A program made the translations under genes and the position numbers. A stretch of DNA of 64,000 nt, from assembly GCF_020535545.1 (NCBI RefSeq), contig NZ_CP084752.1, positions 3,933,501 through 3,997,500 on the forward strand, read 5' to 3'. Below, piece by piece: positions 61,305-64,000 of the stretch (position 1 is its first letter; each line of letters opens with the position of its first letter). The notes beneath the pieces were generated by a model, which worked only from the letters and a program-made list of their open reading frames with translations, made no database searches and was not told the origin of the DNA. Origin of the DNA: Roseateles sp. XES5 (GTDB lineage Bacteria; Pseudomonadota; Alphaproteobacteria; Rhizobiales; Rhizobiaceae).

Positions 61305-62048
61305 ATGTCCCTTCCCACCACCGCCCTCTTTCGCGACGATTTCTATCTTTCGACAAATGAGGCGGTGGTGACGGCGGTGCATGCGGACGGCTGCATCGAG
61401 CTGGACCAGACCTGTTTCTACGCCACGTCCGGCGGCCAGCCCGGCGATACCGGCTTTCTCGAGCGCGCCGACGGCAGCCGCATCGCGCTCGGCCCGGCCG
61501 TGACGGGCGCCAGCAAGGACATCATCCTGCACCGCCCGCTGGAGGGCGAAGCGCTGCCGCTGGTCGGCGAGACGGTCGTCGCCCATATCGACTGGGCGCG
61601 CCGCTACAAGCTGATGCGCATGCACACCGCCTGCCACCTGCTCTCCGTCGTCTGCTCCTACCCCATCACGGGCGCCGCCGTCGGCGAAGACGACAGCCGC
61701 GTCGATTTCGACATGACCGACACGATCGACCGGGACGAGGTGACGGCCAGGCTGATGACGCTCGTCAACGAGAATCACCCGATCTTCGTGCAGTGGATCA
61801 CCGATGCGGAGCTTGCCGCCAATCCCGGCATCGTGAAATCCAAGAACGTCCGCCCGCCCATGGGCCTCGGCCGCGTCAGCCTCGTGTGCATCGGTGAGAA
61901 TTCCGCCATCGACAGCCAGCCCTGCGGCGGCACGCATGTGTCGGAAACCCAGGAAGTCGGCGCCATCCACATCGCCAAGATCGAAAAGAAGGGCAAGGAG
62001 AACCGCCGGTTCCGCATCCGTTTCGGTGCGCCGGGTTCCGAAGCCTGA
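61305..62048 (+). CDS. Alanyl-tRNA editing protein AlaX
   Basis: 247 residues. Stand-alone version of the AlaRS editing domain: MRMHTACHLL gives metal-binding His107 and His111; SQPCGGTHVSE gives Cys207 and His211. It deacylates mischarged Ser- or Gly-tRNA(Ala). Starts 5 bases after cysK, so the two are co-transcribed. Family length is that of type II AlaX. Confidence 0.93.
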   Translation: MSLPTTALFRDDFYLSTNEAVVTAVHADGCIELDQTCFYATSGGQPGDTGFLERADGSRIALGPAVTGASKDIILHRPLEGEALPLVGETVVAHIDWARRYKLMRMHTACHLLSVVCSYPITGAAVGEDDSRVDFDMTDTIDRDEVTARLMTLVNENHPIFVQWITDAELAANPGIVKSKNVRPPMGLGRVSLVCIGENSAIDSQPCGGTHVSETQEVGAIHIAKIEKKGKENRRFRIRFGAPGSEA

Positions 62049-62060
62049 AGGAGGATGACC

Positions 62061-62915
62061 ATGTCCAATGACAAGAGCAGGTTCGTCGTTTCGGCGGACT
62101 GGGTGGAAAAGCAGCTCGGCGCGCCCGCGTTCCGCGTCGTCGACGCTTCCTGGTACCTGCCGGCGCAGAACCGCAGCGGCGTTGCCGAATATGCCGCCGG
62201 CCACATTCCCGGCGCCGTCCTCTTCGACCAGGACGTGATCGCCGACCATACCAGCGGCCTGCCGCACACCATTCCCGCGCCGGACTTCTTCGCCGCCGAA
62301 GTCGGCAAGCTCGGCATTGCCGATACGGATACGATCGTCGTGCATGACGGTCCCGGCATCTTCACCGCGCCGCGCGTCTGGTGGCTGTTCCGCGTCATGG
62401 GCGCGAAGAACGTCTTCGTCATGGATGGCGGCCTCGACGGCTGGAAGAAGGAGGGACGGCCGCTGACGACCGACCTGCCGGAGCCCGCCCCCGCCGTCTT
62501 CCACACCAATTTCAACCCCTATGCCGTCACCTCCTTCGAGGAAATGCGCGGCGTCGTGACGACGGGGTCGCGTCAGATCGCCGATGCGCGCGGCGCGGGC
62601 CGCTTTACCGGCGAGGAGGCCGAGCCCCGCGCCGGCATGCGCTCCGGCCACATGCCGGGGGCCAAAAGCCTGCCGATGGGCACCTTCTCGGAAGGCGGCA
62701 AGTTCAAGAATCTCGCCAGCCTGCGCAAGCTCTTCGAGGATGCGGGCATCGACCTTGCAAAGCCGGTCGTCACGAGCTGCGGCTCGGGCGTCACGGCGGC
62801 GGTCATCACGCTCGCCCTCCAGTCCCTCAGCCACACGGACAACACGCTCTATGACGGCTCCTGGTCCGAATGGGGCGGACGCGAGGATACGCCCGTGGTG
62901 ACGGGAAAGGACTGA
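62061..62915 (+). CDS. sseA: 3-mercaptopyruvate sulfurtransferase
   Basis: 284 residues, two rhodanese domains. The active loop CGSGVTA (Cys240) is that of mercaptopyruvate sulfurtransferases rather than thiosulfate sulfurtransferases. Other blocks are VSADWVEKQL, FRVVDASWYLP and DARGAGRFTGEEAEPR. ATG 62061 follows AGGAGG at 6 bases; the ATG at 62055 sits too near. Co-oriented with cysK and alaX. Confidence 0.94.
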   Translation: MSNDKSRFVVSADWVEKQLGAPAFRVVDASWYLPAQNRSGVAEYAAGHIPGAVLFDQDVIADHTSGLPHTIPAPDFFAAEVGKLGIADTDTIVVHDGPGIFTAPRVWWLFRVMGAKNVFVMDGGLDGWKKEGRPLTTDLPEPAPAVFHTNFNPYAVTSFEEMRGVVTTGSRQIADARGAGRFTGEEAEPRAGMRSGHMPGAKSLPMGTFSEGGKFKNLASLRKLFEDAGIDLAKPVVTSCGSGVTAAVITLALQSLSHTDNTLYDGSWSEWGGREDTPVVTGKD

Positions 62916-62917
62916 GC

Positions 62918-63514
62918 ATGGCGAAGAAGGCCCAGCCGGCGCCCATCGCCGTGCACATCACCGCGCTCGAAATGACCGCGCCGCCGAAGCAGAGCCTGCC
63001 GGTGCCGGTCAACGTGCACACCGCCATTCTCAGCGCGCCGGACATTCCGCTGGCCTTCTACCGCTTCATCTACCGGCAGGTCGGCAGCCGCTGGCACTGG
63101 GTCGACCGGCTGCGCATGGACGACGAGACGCTGGCGGCGACGCTGCACGACAAGCGCAACAGCGTGACGGTGCTCTATGTCAACGGCGCGCCGGCCGGCT
63201 TCTTCGAACTGCTGCAGATCGACGAGGACGTGGTCGAGCTTTCCCATTTCGGCCTGATGGAGCGGGCGCTCGGCCTTGGCATCGGCAAGTGGTTCCTGCT
63301 CCAGACGCTCTATGCCGCCTGGGCCTCCGGGCCGAAGCGCGTGCGGGTGACGACCAACAATCTCGATCACCCCCGGGCGCTCCAGCTCTACCAGATGTTC
63401 GGCTTCTCGCCCGTCGGCACGGAAGACGCAACGCTGGTTCCCCTGTCGGATGCCGAAGTGCTGGCGCTTGCCAAGCGCGACTGTCTGCCGCCGGCCGAGC
63501 GCCGGAAACCCTGA
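62918..63514 (+). CDS. GNAT-family N-acetyltransferase
   Basis: 198 residues. The GNAT core is visible in FELLQIDEDVVELSHFGL, GLGIGKWFLLQTLYAAW (acetyl-CoA loop) and TNNLDHPRALQLYQMFGFSP. Substrate unknown. It begins 2 bases after the sulfurtransferase stop, so it is the last gene of the cysK-alaX-sseA-GNAT run. Confidence 0.9.
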   Translation: MAKKAQPAPIAVHITALEMTAPPKQSLPVPVNVHTAILSAPDIPLAFYRFIYRQVGSRWHWVDRLRMDDETLAATLHDKRNSVTVLYVNGAPAGFFELLQIDEDVVELSHFGLMERALGLGIGKWFLLQTLYAAWASGPKRVRVTTNNLDHPRALQLYQMFGFSPVGTEDATLVPLSDAEVLALAKRDCLPPAERRKP

Positions 63515-63602
63515 ACGAGGCCCAACACACGGTTCATGTTCCCTTCAGGTCGCCCATGGCAGTTTGCCCGCCAACAGACGACCGAATGAAAAGGAACACA
63601 CT

Positions 63603-64000
63603 ATGCAACGCCGCGCCTTTCTGACCGCGTTCGCCGCCGCCCTCGCCGTCCCGGCCCTTTCGCGTGGCGCCCTCGCCCAGGAAACCCCGTCGGAAGAGAT
63701 GATCCTGCGCCGCCTCGACGCCGCACCCGCCCGCCGCATGCGCGAGGAGGAACGGGTGACGGTGCGCGAGTTCAAGCGCCGCCCGGATCTGCGCGGCGCC
63801 GCGCCCTCGATCAACATCCAGTCGATCAACTTCGCCTTCGCCTCGGCCGAAATCCCGCGCTCGGAATACCGCAAGGTGCGCCAGATCGCCCGCGCCATGG
63901 ACCGCATCCTCAGCCGTCGCCGCCGCGCCGTCTTCCTGATCGAAGGCCATACGGATGCCGTGGGCTCGGCCGCCTCCAACCAGCTGCTCTCGGAGCGCCG
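63603..64000 (+). CDS. OmpA-family protein with twin-arginine-like leader (3' end outside window)
   Basis: First 132 residues. Signal MQRRAFLTAFAAALAVPALS ends near ALAQ. A basic stretch (RRLDAAPARRMREEERVTVREF) precedes the start of an OmpA peptidoglycan-binding domain: INFAFASAEIP, then FLIEGHTDAVGSAASNQLLSERR. The frame is open at the window end. Confidence 0.88.
   Translation, partial: MQRRAFLTAFAAALAVPALSRGALAQETPSEEMILRRLDAAPARRMREEERVTVREFKRRPDLRGAAPSINIQSINFAFASAEIPRSEYRKVRQIARAMDRILSRRRRAVFLIEGHTDAVGSAASNQLLSER

Overview
The window is high-GC alphaproteobacterial chromosome, most likely Rhizobiaceae (Rhizobium/Shinella/Ensifer group). Supporting evidence is an ExoR regulator, a PopZ/DUF2497 protein, a fused SecDF, a DipM-like LysM/LytM lipoprotein, a conserved scpAB-tatABC-serS-surE-pcm block, DUF1127 micro-proteins beside anti-Shine-Dalgarno sRNAs, and a LuxR/LuxI pair. 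Genus cannot be fixed from the sequence alone. Almost all long opposite-strand reading frames are high-GC shadows of real genes.

Layout. 1-3.4 kb: trigger factor (cut by the window edge), tRNA-Leu, and a GDYXXLXY/DUF2157 membrane pair. 3.4-5.1 kb: a small-RNA/micro-protein locus with two tandem three-hairpin RNAs whose loops all carry CUCCUCC, followed by two 47-residue DUF1127 proteins with shared upstream TTGCAC motifs. 5.2-12.4 kb: trmFO; then yajC, secDF, a Mth938 protein and a degenerate squalene/phytoene-synthase protein on the minus strand; then a divergent DUF815 ATPase. 12.5-14.4 kb: NIPSNAP, rhodanese and a GlxA-type regulator. 14.5-32 kb: a long minus-strand housekeeping block, transcribed from dgt and argS through a giant SPOR protein, nagZ, scpA, scpB, an orphan ABC ATPase, tatA, tatB, tatC, serS, surE and pcm to dipM. 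32-41 kb: erpA, xth, exoR, fadL, valS, popZ and a second pcm paralogue.

41-52.5 kb is more accessory: iron-regulated exbBD, tiny membrane or lipoprotein genes, tRNA-Cys, a TRAP transporter, a possible 2TM-NUDIX conflict-system protein, several unrecognised small genes, and a luxR-luxI pair with a small gene overlapping the end of luxI. 52.5-58.6 kb: a LysR regulator divergent from a PACE efflux pump, an RcnB protein behind an RBS-masking hairpin, tRNA-Asn, and many small membrane or unknown genes. 58.9-64 kb: cfa, cysK, an alanyl-tRNA editing protein, a sulfurtransferase, a GNAT protein and the start of an OmpA-family gene.

The items most worth follow-up are the tandem anti-SD sRNA/DUF1127 locus and its repeated 12-bp motif, the foreign-looking patch inside valS, the orphan 2TM-NUDIX-like protein, the small gene coupled to luxI, and the secDF operon whose last two genes resemble mitochondrial complex I assembly factors.
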